NCBI RefSeq assembly: GCF_900108275.1
Contig: NZ_FNVD01000018.1
Coordinates: 1-43,132 of the forward strand
From: Jhaorihella thermophila
Lineage (GTDB): Bacteria > Pseudomonadota > Alphaproteobacteria > Rhodobacterales > Rhodobacteraceae
Length of the DNA stretch: 43,132 nt
Direction of reading: 5' to 3'
Shown: positions 16,774 through 23,621 of the stretch, piece by piece
Layout of the letters: each line of letters starts with the position of its first letter
How positions within the stretch are numbered: the first letter of the stretch is position 1
Notes under the pieces: model-generated
What the model was told of the DNA's origin: nothing
Seen by the model: only the letters and a program-made list of their open reading frames with translations
Database searches by the model: none
Translations under genes and position numbers: made by a program

Positions 16774-17783
16774 TCGCTCACCCTCATAACCAGTTTTCCC
16801 GGAGCTTCACCCGCCTCGACCCGTTCATGTGCGTGGCGCACCTCCGACAGGGGCACGACTTCGGCGATGGCGGGATCGAGGCGGCCCTCCGCGAGCATCG
16901 CGAAAAGCGTGGCGAGGTCTTCCTTGAACCACTCCGGATGCTGCCGTCGCATGGCCCCGATGGAGTAGAAGGCCGTCGCATGCCCGTTGGGCAGCCAGTC
17001 CCAGAGCTTGAGCTTCACGAAATCGAGCGGGATCGAGCCGCCGCGTCCCAGAACTTCGTTCTGGAAGCCGAAGGCGATCAGCATCCCGCCGGGTTTCAGC
17101 GCGTGAAGCGAGCGCGACAGGCTCTCGCCACCGAGCGGGTCGAAGACGAAATCGACACCGTCGCCGACAGCATCGCGGATCGCGGCCTCCTTGTCGTCCG
17201 CCTCGGCATCGATCGGTGTCGCGCCGAAGCTCCGGATGAGGTCGTGCTTGGCGGCGACGTCCGTGCCATAGGCCGCAATGCCGACATCGCGCGCCAGTTG
17301 CAGCATCGCGCTTCCCACGGCACCGCCCGCGCCGTGGATCAGGAGGCTCTGCCCCGCCCGCGCCTTCGCGACCCGGTGCAGCATCTGATAGGGCGTGACC
17401 GCCGAGAGGATCATCGCGAGTGCGTCCGCGTCCGCCACGCCATCGGGCACGCGGGTTAGGCGCTCCGCGGGAAGGCAGATGTATTCGGAGTAGGCTCCGA
17501 TGGTCGTGAGGTCGGCGACGCGTTCGCCGAGCGACCAGCCTTCAACACTCGACCCCAGCGCCTCGATCACGCCGACAAGGTCATAGCCCGGTACGAAGGG
17601 CGGTTTCTCCTTCACGTCTGGATACATCCCCTTGCGGATCATAACGTCGGTGAACGCGGCGCTGGTGACGAGAACCCGCACGCGCACCTCGCCAGGGCCA
17701 GGCTTGGGGACGTCTTCCACGGTTCTGAGTTCGAGGCGCTCAGGCCCGCCGAAGTCAGTCAGAACCACTTGCAAATAGGGCAT
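16770..17783 (-). CDS. Medium-chain reductase, quinone oxidoreductase/VAT1-like
   Basis: 337 residues with AGAAGG upstream of ATG 17783. The N-terminal GroES-like fold starts MPYLQVVLTDFGGPERLELR, followed by GPGEVRVRVLVTSAAFTDVM and PGYDLVGVIEALG. The nucleotide-binding domain has LLIHGAGGAVGSAMLQLARD (about 148-167), the NADPH-type AxxGxxG pattern. The zinc-ligand set of true alcohol dehydrogenases is absent, placing it with quinone oxidoreductases, which reduce quinones or enones with NADPH in the cytoplasm. It lies 12 bp after the alpha/beta hydrolase gene and overlaps the amidohydrolase gene, so it is in the middle of the reverse operon. The biological substrate is unknown. Confidence 0.88.
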   Translation of the reverse strand: MPYLQVVLTDFGGPERLELRTVEDVPKPGPGEVRVRVLVTSAAFTDVMIRKGMYPDVKEKPPFVPGYDLVGVIEALGSSVEGWSLGERVADLTTIGAYSEYICLPAERLTRVPDGVADADALAMILSAVTPYQMLHRVAKARAGQSLLIHGAGGAVGSAMLQLARDVGIAAYGTDVAAKHDLIRSFGATPIDAEADDKEAAIRDAVGDGVDFVFDPLGGESLSRSLHALKPGGMLIAFGFQNEVLGRGGSIPLDFVKLKLWDWLPNGHATAFYSIGAMRRQHPEWFKEDLATLFAMLAEGRLDPAIAEVVPLSEVRHAHERVEAGEAPGKLVMRVSE

Positions 17784-17795
17784 GTCGGCACCTTC

Positions 17796-18755
17796 TCAGG
17801 ACGGTGTGGATCGGATGAAGGCCGCGATCAGGTCGGCGAAGTCGTGGTCATGTCCCAGCCAAACATGCCCGCCGGTCGGATAGATGGTCAGGTCTGCGCC
17901 CGGGATGCGCTCGGCCAGCAGGCGGGCCGTGGCGGCGGTGCCGAAAAGGTCGTCCTCGCAGGACAGGAGCAGCGTGGGTACGGCGATCCGGTCGAAGGCC
18001 GTGGGCGAGGGCGTCCCGGTCCAGAAACCGTCCGTGCGCAGCCCGTCGGACTTTCTGCTGATCGGAAAGATCTGGTCGAGGATCGTCTCCGCCCGGAGCC
18101 GCTCCTCCTCCGACACCGTGTCGAGTAGCGCCGGATCGGTGGCCAGAAGCGTCCGCATCATCTGCCCCTGCGCCAGCCGCGATAATGCCCAGAACGCGAC
18201 ATCCGAGCCGAGCACAGCGCCCACGGCCAGCCTTTGAACCGCCGTGAATTCCACCGGATCGTGGTTCGTCAGGTTGGCGGCCGGGACCAACAGTCCGAGA
18301 TGGGAACAGCGATCGGGTTGGCGCAGCGCGAACTCGGCCGCCGTCAGCGCCCCCGCCGAGCCGCCCAGAACCGGCAGCCGATCGATGCCCAGATGGTCGA
18401 GCAGATCGACGAGGGTGTCGGCCTGATGGACTGGGGAAGCGTCATCGGGAAAGGCGCTTCGAAGGTAGCCGAACCGCGAAGGGGCGACGATGCTGAAGCC
18501 GCGCTCACGAAGCTTCGCGGCAAAGAGAAGCCCTTGATCGAAGCCCCCGCCCGTGCCGTGGATCATCATCACAGGCGGGCCCTCTCCGGCGACCGCGTAT
18601 TCCAGCGCGCCCGCCCGGCTTTCGATGACACTCGAATGACCGAACAGGCGGCTCTCGGCCTGGCCGCGCGCCTCCCAGAAGGCGCCAGCGACGTAACCTC
18701 CACCGGCCAGCACGAGGCCGCTGAAGCCAAGAAGGACGCCACGCCGCGTTGTCAT
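17796..18755 (-). CDS. Alpha/beta-fold hydrolase with export signal
   Basis: 319 residues. The start MTTRRGVLLGFSGLVLAGGG suggests a Tat-type or anchor signal (paired Arg then a hydrophobic stretch). The core fold shows the oxyanion region MIHGTGGGFDQG (about 64-75), the nucleophile elbow G131-G-S133-A-G, a C-terminal acid in SCEDDLFG, and a histidine in GGHVWLGHDHDF. This is the classic Ser-Asp-His lipase/esterase arrangement. The ATG overlaps the stop of the upstream serine hydrolase gene by 4 bases. With two beta-lactamase-like hydrolases and an amidohydrolase in the same operon, breakdown or remodelling of an ester/amide substrate in the periplasm is a fair inference. Confidence 0.86.
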   Translation of the reverse strand: MTTRRGVLLGFSGLVLAGGGYVAGAFWEARGQAESRLFGHSSVIESRAGALEYAVAGEGPPVMMIHGTGGGFDQGLLFAAKLRERGFSIVAPSRFGYLRSAFPDDASPVHQADTLVDLLDHLGIDRLPVLGGSAGALTAAEFALRQPDRCSHLGLLVPAANLTNHDPVEFTAVQRLAVGAVLGSDVAFWALSRLAQGQMMRTLLATDPALLDTVSEEERLRAETILDQIFPISRKSDGLRTDGFWTGTPSPTAFDRIAVPTLLLSCEDDLFGTAATARLLAERIPGADLTIYPTGGHVWLGHDHDFADLIAAFIRSTPS

Positions 18756-19942
18756 TCTTCGGACCCATCCGCGCCGGCCATCGCGACAGCCAGATCGGCG
18801 AGAGCGGCCTCCAGCGCGGGCACCAGATCGGTGCTGTCGTCCGCAATCCCCACATCCGTGTTGATCTGGAAGGCGACGGTCACGCCATGATCGGCGTAGT
18901 GCCTCAGGCTCGACACATAGCCGGGGATCCACCCGCCATGGCCGTAGACCGGTCCGCGCGACGTCTGGGAATAAATCGCGACGCCTGCGCCATAGAGGAT
19001 ATCGGGCGCGTCCGGCGACACCGAAACGCTGTCGAGAAGGCGGTCGAGGTAGGGGACGTCCATCGCGCGTCCGGTGAACAGCGCCTGTCCCCATGCCGAC
19101 AGATCGGACGAGGTCGAGACCAGCCCGCCGCCAGTCCATTCCATCGCCGGATCCCATAGAAGGGTTCCCTGGGCGTCCATCGTCCGGGGTGGGAGGCCGA
19201 AGGGATTGTCCTCGGCCACATAACCGGCGGCGAGGCCATCGAGCATGCGTATGTTGGACGGGCGCGTGTCTGCAAGGCCAAGCGGGTCCAGAAAGCGCTC
19301 GGAGACGAGGTCGTAGTAGGACCTTCCGCTCGCCGCCTCGATGACGAGGCCCAGAAGCAGGTAGCCGGTGTCGGTATAGGCCCAACCGGCCCCGGCCTCG
19401 AAGAGCGGGTCTGCGTCGAGGATGAAGGCGATCGCTTCCTCGGGCGTGAAGGCCGCAGCCCCGCTGCCCATGCGTCCGGCCATCTCGATCTGGAAACTTT
19501 CAAGATGGACGTGGTCGGGCAACCCGGCACCATGGCGCAGAAGATCGCCCACCGTCATGGTCGCATGGTTCGGCAGTCGAGCAAACCAGTCGAAGCCGCC
19601 GAGATGGTCCGATACTAGGTCCGCCCGGGACACGACTCCTTCGGATTCGAGCGATAGCACTGTCGCGGCGACGAAGCTCTTGCCGATACTTGCGGCGAGC
19701 ATCGGTGTGTCGGGCGCCATCGGTCGATTGGCCTCCACATCTGCAAGGCCCGTTGCAGCGGTGACGATTTCGCCATCGGGAAGCGCAATTGCGGCGGTCG
19801 CACCGGGAAACCCGTAGCTCTCCTGGAATTTGGACAGCAGATCCTGTAGCTCGGCACTCTCGGCCAAGGCCGCCGTGCCAAGGATGGACCCGGCGGCAAA
19901 ACCCACGGCAACGCAGGCCGCCCGGACATCGTGGCGCATCAT
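18752..19942 (-). CDS. Serine hydrolase, beta-lactamase-like, secreted
   Basis: 396 residues starting with paired ATG codons (19942 and 19939). The signal segment is CVAVGFAAGSILGTAALAES. The hydrolase domain has S85-I-G-K88 in MLAASIGKSFVAA, YTD in GWAYTDTGYLLLG (about 187) and HGGWIPGY near 330. Unlike the copies at 9661 and 13821 it has no C-terminal membrane part. D-aminopeptidase, esterase and D,D-carboxypeptidase-like proteins share this fold. It overlaps its upstream CPBP gene and downstream alpha/beta hydrolase gene by 4 bases each. A longer upstream frame exists but lies inside the CPBP gene and is rejected. Confidence 0.87.
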   Translation of the reverse strand: MMRHDVRAACVAVGFAAGSILGTAALAESAELQDLLSKFQESYGFPGATAAIALPDGEIVTAATGLADVEANRPMAPDTPMLAASIGKSFVAATVLSLESEGVVSRADLVSDHLGGFDWFARLPNHATMTVGDLLRHGAGLPDHVHLESFQIEMAGRMGSGAAAFTPEEAIAFILDADPLFEAGAGWAYTDTGYLLLGLVIEAASGRSYYDLVSERFLDPLGLADTRPSNIRMLDGLAAGYVAEDNPFGLPPRTMDAQGTLLWDPAMEWTGGGLVSTSSDLSAWGQALFTGRAMDVPYLDRLLDSVSVSPDAPDILYGAGVAIYSQTSRGPVYGHGGWIPGYVSSLRHYADHGVTVAFQINTDVGIADDSTDLVPALEAALADLAVAMAGADGSEE

Positions 19943-20772
19943 GACCGCGCCTCTCCCGGGATCACCTCGGTCACGGCCCCTGCGCGCGTGAAGATTGTTT
20001 CGCGGTTCCACCACACGACCACGGCCGCGACACCGACGAGGATCCAGGTGTCGTAGGGCTGCGCATCGGGCCAGAACGGGTTGATGAGTTGCCAGTGGAA
20101 CAGCATCGGGATCAGGAGGCTGCCGCGCGATGCGTTGAACATAGGGGTCACGAGGATCGCCAGGACGATGTTGCCGACAAAGAACGGCAGAAAGCTCCAC
20201 TCGGCAAAGACGACACCGGCCAGGTAGAAGGCCGGCAGGTGCCAGATGCCCCAGACCGTGCCGATTAGCGCGCCGGCCCAGAAGGGCGCCACGTAGCGTT
20301 GCAGGAGGGGTTGCGCCACGCCGCGCCATCCGAACTCCTCGATGGGTCCCAGCAGGAGCATCATGAACATCAGCGCCACGACCGGCCCGATCCCCTCCGG
20401 CGGCAAAGGCGCCAAGAGCGGCCCGCCCTTGATCAGTGACCCCGCCATGTAGACGAGCGGGATCACGATGAGGATGAAGCCCCACCACGGCGCCGGGAGG
20501 CGCCAAAGCAAGAGCCGGGAGAGGAAGGCTGCGACACCCTTGAGGCCGCCGATGTAGAGCACAACGGAAAAAGCGGCTATCGCGGGCGCCCATGTCGCCA
20601 GAAAGAAGAACGGGTGCGCCCCACTTATCTCCCCGAAACGTGCTGTCATGGCGTCGGGCCAGAAGATGTAGCTACCGATCACGCCCCAGGTGATCGCGAA
20701 GGTGATTACGAGGAAACCGAAGAGAAGGGCGCTTCCGAAGCGCTTCTCCTGCGACGCAAGCAGGACGGCCAC
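19939..20772 (-). CDS. CPBP-family intramembrane protease (second copy)
   Basis: 277 residues if GTG 20772 is the start; GGGAG precedes it at a normal distance. GTG 20781 is possible, and the longer frame to 20988 lacks a ribosome site. Seven to eight hydrophobic segments are seen (LLFGFLVITFAITWGVIG, FFFLATWAPAIAAFSVVLY and others). CPBP motifs: GPIEEFGWRGVAQPLLQ, IWHLPAFYLAG, LFHWQLINPF. It heads the reverse operon. The forward operon at 12509 has an analogous CPBP gene, but the two proteins differ widely in sequence, so recent duplication is unlikely. Confidence 0.86.
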   Translation of the reverse strand: MAVLLASQEKRFGSALLFGFLVITFAITWGVIGSYIFWPDAMTARFGEISGAHPFFFLATWAPAIAAFSVVLYIGGLKGVAAFLSRLLLWRLPAPWWGFILIVIPLVYMAGSLIKGGPLLAPLPPEGIGPVVALMFMMLLLGPIEEFGWRGVAQPLLQRYVAPFWAGALIGTVWGIWHLPAFYLAGVVFAEWSFLPFFVGNIVLAILVTPMFNASRGSLLIPMLFHWQLINPFWPDAQPYDTWILVGVAAVVVWWNRETIFTRAGAVTEVIPGEARS

Positions 20773-20836
20773 TGAACTCACTCCCAAATGTTGATTGTTC
20801 AAAGTGATCTTACATGATTCCAGAACACTCTTCCCC

Positions 20837-20848
20837 TGATCGGGATCA
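20837..20848. promoter_or_regulatory. Palindrome upstream of the reverse operon
   Basis: TGATC-GG-GATCA is a perfect 5-bp inverted repeat 65 bp upstream of the CPBP start at 20772. It could be an operator of the reverse operon. Short palindromes also occur by chance, so confidence is low. Confidence 0.25.
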
Positions 20849-20889
20849 ACCTCTGGCGGCCTCGAGATGCCTCTATCGCAGCACCAGCA

Positions 20890-20927
20890 GTGGAGAACGT
20901 CCGATCCCAGACCCATCCCCTCCGCCA
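20890..20927 (+). repeat. 38-bp direct repeat, copy 1 (left of toxin cassette)
   Basis: Begins GTGGAGAACGTCCGATCCC and ends TCCCCTCCGCCA. It matches 23225-23262 in the same orientation with three mismatches in 38 bases. The two copies bracket the MuF-toxin and immunity genes. Just after it, CGACCGGGATC (about 20931-20941) is related to the sequence at the third, inverted copy. Possible recombination or former attachment site. Confidence 0.75.
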
Positions 20928-21032
20928 ACGCGACCGGGATCCAACCTTCAGTGATCACCGCGCGGTTCGTTACCGGAGCGTTAACCATCCCGCTGTAGGG
21001 TGCTCGCCACGCATCCAGTGATCGGTGGTCCC

Positions 21033-22616
21033 ATGCAGAGCAGCTTTGGCCAGTTCCTTCGAACTGGAGGAAATGGCGAGTTCGTTCTGTCGCGCGGGGC
21101 GCATGGCTGGATCGGGCGACGCGTGGGCCTTTCCGTCAAGTCGGAGTTCCCTGGCTACGAGGCCTTGAGAAATGAATTCGAGGGACGGATCGACCGCGTT
21201 GTCGAGGAAAACACCGCGATGATCCTCGGCGTGATTGGGGACACCTTCACGCCCCCGCTAACGGCTGCCGACCTGGCCGACGTGTCTGGCGCGCGGACCG
21301 CAACGCTGGCGGAGTGGGAAAGGCGGATGGAGGCGATCCGGGCGGAGTGGCACACCCATCCACAGCGTCTGCGCACTGTCCGTCAGTCGATGGAGGACCG
21401 CCTGCTGACCGGCTTTCGGGGTCTCATCAACGAGCTGCGCCAACGTGCACTCGGGATCGAGCAGTATGTCTGGCGGTCCCGGGATGATGCGCGCGTGCGC
21501 GACAGCCACGCCGAATACGACGACAGGATCTTTGACTGGGACACGCCGCCCGAGGGTGGCCATCCGGGCCAGGCCTACAATTGCCGCTGTCATGCCGAAC
21601 CGTTCCTGCCGGATGAACCGGACTACGTTCCTGACACAGGCATAGCTTACACGACCGCGCGCCTCGGCGCGGAAGTCGAAGGGATCGCGGAAGCCGGACG
21701 GGATTTCGGCGTCGGATTGCTCGAAGCAATCTCCGAACTGCCAGGCAAGGTCCGGACGGCAGCGCGCTTCGCGTGGCTCGTGGCGCGCGAGGCAGCCGGC
21801 AACCTTTCCGAGGAGCAGCGCGCCGAATTGGCGGAATTGCGACAATCGCTCGAGGATCGCGTCGAGGAGATCGCCGCCTTCTGGCGCGACAGCCCCGAGA
21901 TCGCGGCGGCGTTTCTCGACTATGTTGTAGCCGTGCGGGCACGCCCCGATCTGGCCGACGCGGCCTATCGCGCCGGGCTCGCGACGCGCGCTCAGGTCGA
22001 AGCTGCGCATCGCGAACGCGCTTATCTCGAGACCCTGATCCTTCTTAACGTCGCGCCAGGCATCATGGCCGCGCGCCTGCTGCGGCGGAGCAGGCACCGC
22101 GGCAAGAGCGACGGGAGGGATGATCTCGCCGACGCCTTGCTGGCCGAAGCAGCGCGCGCCCGACGCCATCCCGCGGACGTGGACTGGGACGCGATCGACA
22201 ATCCCGGCATCGCGTGGTCCGGTCCGATCCGGTCGCAGGGCGAGCCATGGGAAGACCTGCTGGAGGCTTCCGGAGACTACGGCAGGCGTTCTCCATCGAA
22301 CTTCCCGACGTTTGACTTCTTCGACCCAGTGTCCCGCGTCGCGACCAGCGCCAAGACGCTCGACACGCAGGCGCCGACCTATCGCGATCGCCCGAGCCGA
22401 ATTTTCGCGAGGCTGCGCAACTATGTCGACCGGATCGAGCGGTTCGAGGAGGGCAGGAGCGGCGACTTTCGGATACGGCCAGGACAAATCGAAGCGCGCC
22501 GACTGGAACTCGCGGTGCCGTTCGGCACGACACCTGAACAGGCAATACAAATTCAACGTGCCATCGACTATGCTTCCGAGTGGGGGATTGAGGTGAACGT
22601 GAGGTTCGTGCAATGA
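21033..22616 (+). CDS. Phage MuF head-morphogenesis protein fused to a CdiA-type endonuclease toxin domain
   Basis: 527 residues from ATG 21033; GTG 21000 would add 11 residues, and neither start has a clear ribosome site. Residues 141-193 hold the MuF (SPP1 gp7-like minor head protein) signature: YVWRSRDDARVRDSHAEYDD, then GGHPGQAYNCRCHAEPF, with candidate metal ligands H159, C184 and C186. Residues 210-350 are a helical linker containing LILLNVAPGIMAARLL. Residues 402-527 match the C-terminal endonuclease toxin domain of contact-dependent inhibition proteins: GEPWEDLLEASG, NFPTFDFFDPVSR, TSAKTLDTQAPTY, LELAVPFGTTPEQAIQIQRA and IDYASEWGIEVNV. E407, D428 and S439-A-K441 are candidate nuclease residues. 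No portal or terminase gene is adjacent. The next gene overlaps by 4 bases and looks like its immunity gene. Confidence 0.85.
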   Translation: MQSSFGQFLRTGGNGEFVLSRGAHGWIGRRVGLSVKSEFPGYEALRNEFEGRIDRVVEENTAMILGVIGDTFTPPLTAADLADVSGARTATLAEWERRMEAIRAEWHTHPQRLRTVRQSMEDRLLTGFRGLINELRQRALGIEQYVWRSRDDARVRDSHAEYDDRIFDWDTPPEGGHPGQAYNCRCHAEPFLPDEPDYVPDTGIAYTTARLGAEVEGIAEAGRDFGVGLLEAISELPGKVRTAARFAWLVAREAAGNLSEEQRAELAELRQSLEDRVEEIAAFWRDSPEIAAAFLDYVVAVRARPDLADAAYRAGLATRAQVEAAHRERAYLETLILLNVAPGIMAARLLRRSRHRGKSDGRDDLADALLAEAARARRHPADVDWDAIDNPGIAWSGPIRSQGEPWEDLLEASGDYGRRSPSNFPTFDFFDPVSRVATSAKTLDTQAPTYRDRPSRIFARLRNYVDRIERFEEGRSGDFRIRPGQIEARRLELAVPFGTTPEQAIQIQRAIDYASEWGIEVNVRFVQ

Positions 22617-23176
22617 GCTTTGAAAAGGCACTGGCCCAATTGAAGGCCCAGAACGCACGCAAGCCGAAGCCGCCCGCGCCGCCACCGCCCAAGGAACGCA
22701 AGGAAGCGACCGTCGACGCTTTCCGCCATTTCACGCATGTCTTCTCCCAAGCCGTGTATGGCGCGGCATACGGTGACCCAAAGGGTTACACCGAATATTT
22801 GGATCCCTCGCCGACGAATGCCGACCTTGGGCGGGCCCTGCGAGCGGCACTCGCCGCCAGCCGCTTCATCACCCCCGACCATCCCGAGTGGGACGCCGTT
22901 GTGCGCCCGCCGACCGCAGACGAGATCAGGGCGCGGGAAAACGACCTGAAACGCCGCGCCGGTGTGAAAACCAATAAGGCTCTCTACAACGGTGTGGGAA
23001 GCGTTGCAGTTACCTTACGGGATGGACAGATCGAACTGAGACCTTTGCGCTATCTCGGCCGCGGGGCCTGGGAGGGGATCAGGGGACACGAGCCCATTCG
23101 TTTACCGGAGTCCGTCTCGGACACGGAACTCGGCGACGCCGTCACTGCGGCCATCGAGATCAGCAGAAATTCCTAA
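22613..23176 (+). CDS. CdiI-like immunity protein for the adjacent endonuclease toxin
   Basis: 187 residues; the ATG overlaps the toxin stop (ATGA), the usual toxin-immunity arrangement. After a Lys/Pro-rich N-terminus (residues 10-33) comes AFRHFTHVFSQAVYGAAYGD and a second region, NKALYNGVGSVAVTLRDGQI, then ELRPLRYLGRGAWEGIRG and LPESVSDTELGDAVTAAIEI. This C-terminal pattern (strand, 'GWEG'-like turn, 'LP...S..ELG.A...A') is that of the contact-dependent inhibition immunity family (CdiI, DUF1436-type). The role, binding and blocking the cognate nuclease in the producer, is inferred from family and position. The proline-rich head is not typical of the family. Confidence 0.75.
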   Translation: MSFEKALAQLKAQNARKPKPPAPPPPKERKEATVDAFRHFTHVFSQAVYGAAYGDPKGYTEYLDPSPTNADLGRALRAALAASRFITPDHPEWDAVVRPPTADEIRARENDLKRRAGVKTNKALYNGVGSVAVTLRDGQIELRPLRYLGRGAWEGIRGHEPIRLPESVSDTELGDAVTAAIEISRNS

Positions 23177-23224
23177 GCCATTGATAATAATATATATTGA
23201 TCCGCTGCATTGATTGTCGGAAAG

Positions 23225-23262
23225 GTGGAGAACGTCCGATCCCGGTCCCGTCCCCTCCGCCA
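23225..23262 (+). repeat. 38-bp direct repeat, copy 2 (right of toxin cassette)
   Basis: Same orientation as 20890-20927, 35 of 38 positions identical. The ends GGTGGAG (23224-23230) and CTCCGCC can pair, so the repeat may itself fold. Followed 27 bp later by a terminator. Confidence 0.75.
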
Positions 23263-23288
23263 CTTGCCCCCGCGAAGGCGTTCTCTCG

Positions 23289-23312
23289 ATCCGGCTGCGG
23301 CCGGATTTTTCC
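23289..23312 (+). terminator. Rho-independent terminator
   Basis: ATCCGGC-TGCG-GCCGGAT forms a perfect 7-bp GC-rich stem with a 4-base loop, followed by TTTTT. It is on the plus strand, 113 bp after the immunity gene, and would end the toxin-immunity transcript. Confidence 0.8.
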
Positions 23313-23511
23313 GTTGTTTTCGAGGGTTATGCGAGAAGGGCTGAACACCAGCATGGGTGCCAGGAGGCCCGGAAGCCGTCTCTCAGGGCCGATATTCTCC
23401 GGACCTCTCGACTGCGCGGATTTGGTGAATTTTCCTCAAGCCACTGATTTAACTAGAAAAATATGTAACGCGACCTGAACACTTCGCTGCGGGTGGCAAC
23501 CGGCGAGAACC

Positions 23512-23529
23512 GACCGGGATCGGACGTTC
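23512..23529 (-). repeat. Inverted third copy of the repeat core (18 bp)
   Basis: The reverse complement reads GAACGTCCGATCCCGGTC, identical to 18 bases within copy 2 (23230-23247) and to the first 14 of these in copy 1. It lies 250 bp beyond copy 2 in opposite orientation. Confidence 0.7.
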
Positions 23530-23621
23530 GCCAGCGTCCCGACCGGTGTAGAGCGCGCTGCCAGGGGTGCCGCGCCTCGCGGTGGGTTCAGATCAACATT
23601 GTTTTCTCGAACCAACGGCAC

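Larger units (their letters stand above)
23177..23621. other. 445-bp non-coding region between immunity gene and hsdR
   Basis: No gene is supported on either strand. It holds, in order: an AT-rich tract (TTGATAATAATATATATTGA, from 23180) unlike the surrounding GC-rich DNA; copy 2 of the 38-bp direct repeat; a rho-independent terminator (23289-23312); a lower-GC stretch around 23420-23470; and an inverted 18-bp copy of the repeat core (23512-23529). hsdR ends at 23622 on the other strand. The mix of repeats and composition shifts suggests a recombination junction. Confidence 0.6.

Noticed and set aside
5472-19942. The serine hydrolases considered as beta-lactamase resistance genes
   Set aside because: Second-motif residues (YSV, YSN, YSD, YTD) and extra membrane domains are varied, no AmpR-type regulator is present, and the fold is shared with many esterases and peptidases.
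18752-20593. Longer 613-codon version of the serine hydrolase
   Set aside because: The extra N-terminal 217 codons overlap the CPBP gene in another frame, while a start with a signal peptide exists at 19942.
23225-23262. Possible tRNA-Ser 3' end (CTCCGCCA)
   Set aside because: The distance from the TCCGA-like loop to CCA is 28 bases where a tRNA needs 23, the T-stem does not pair, and no 5' half is present. Kept only as a repeat.
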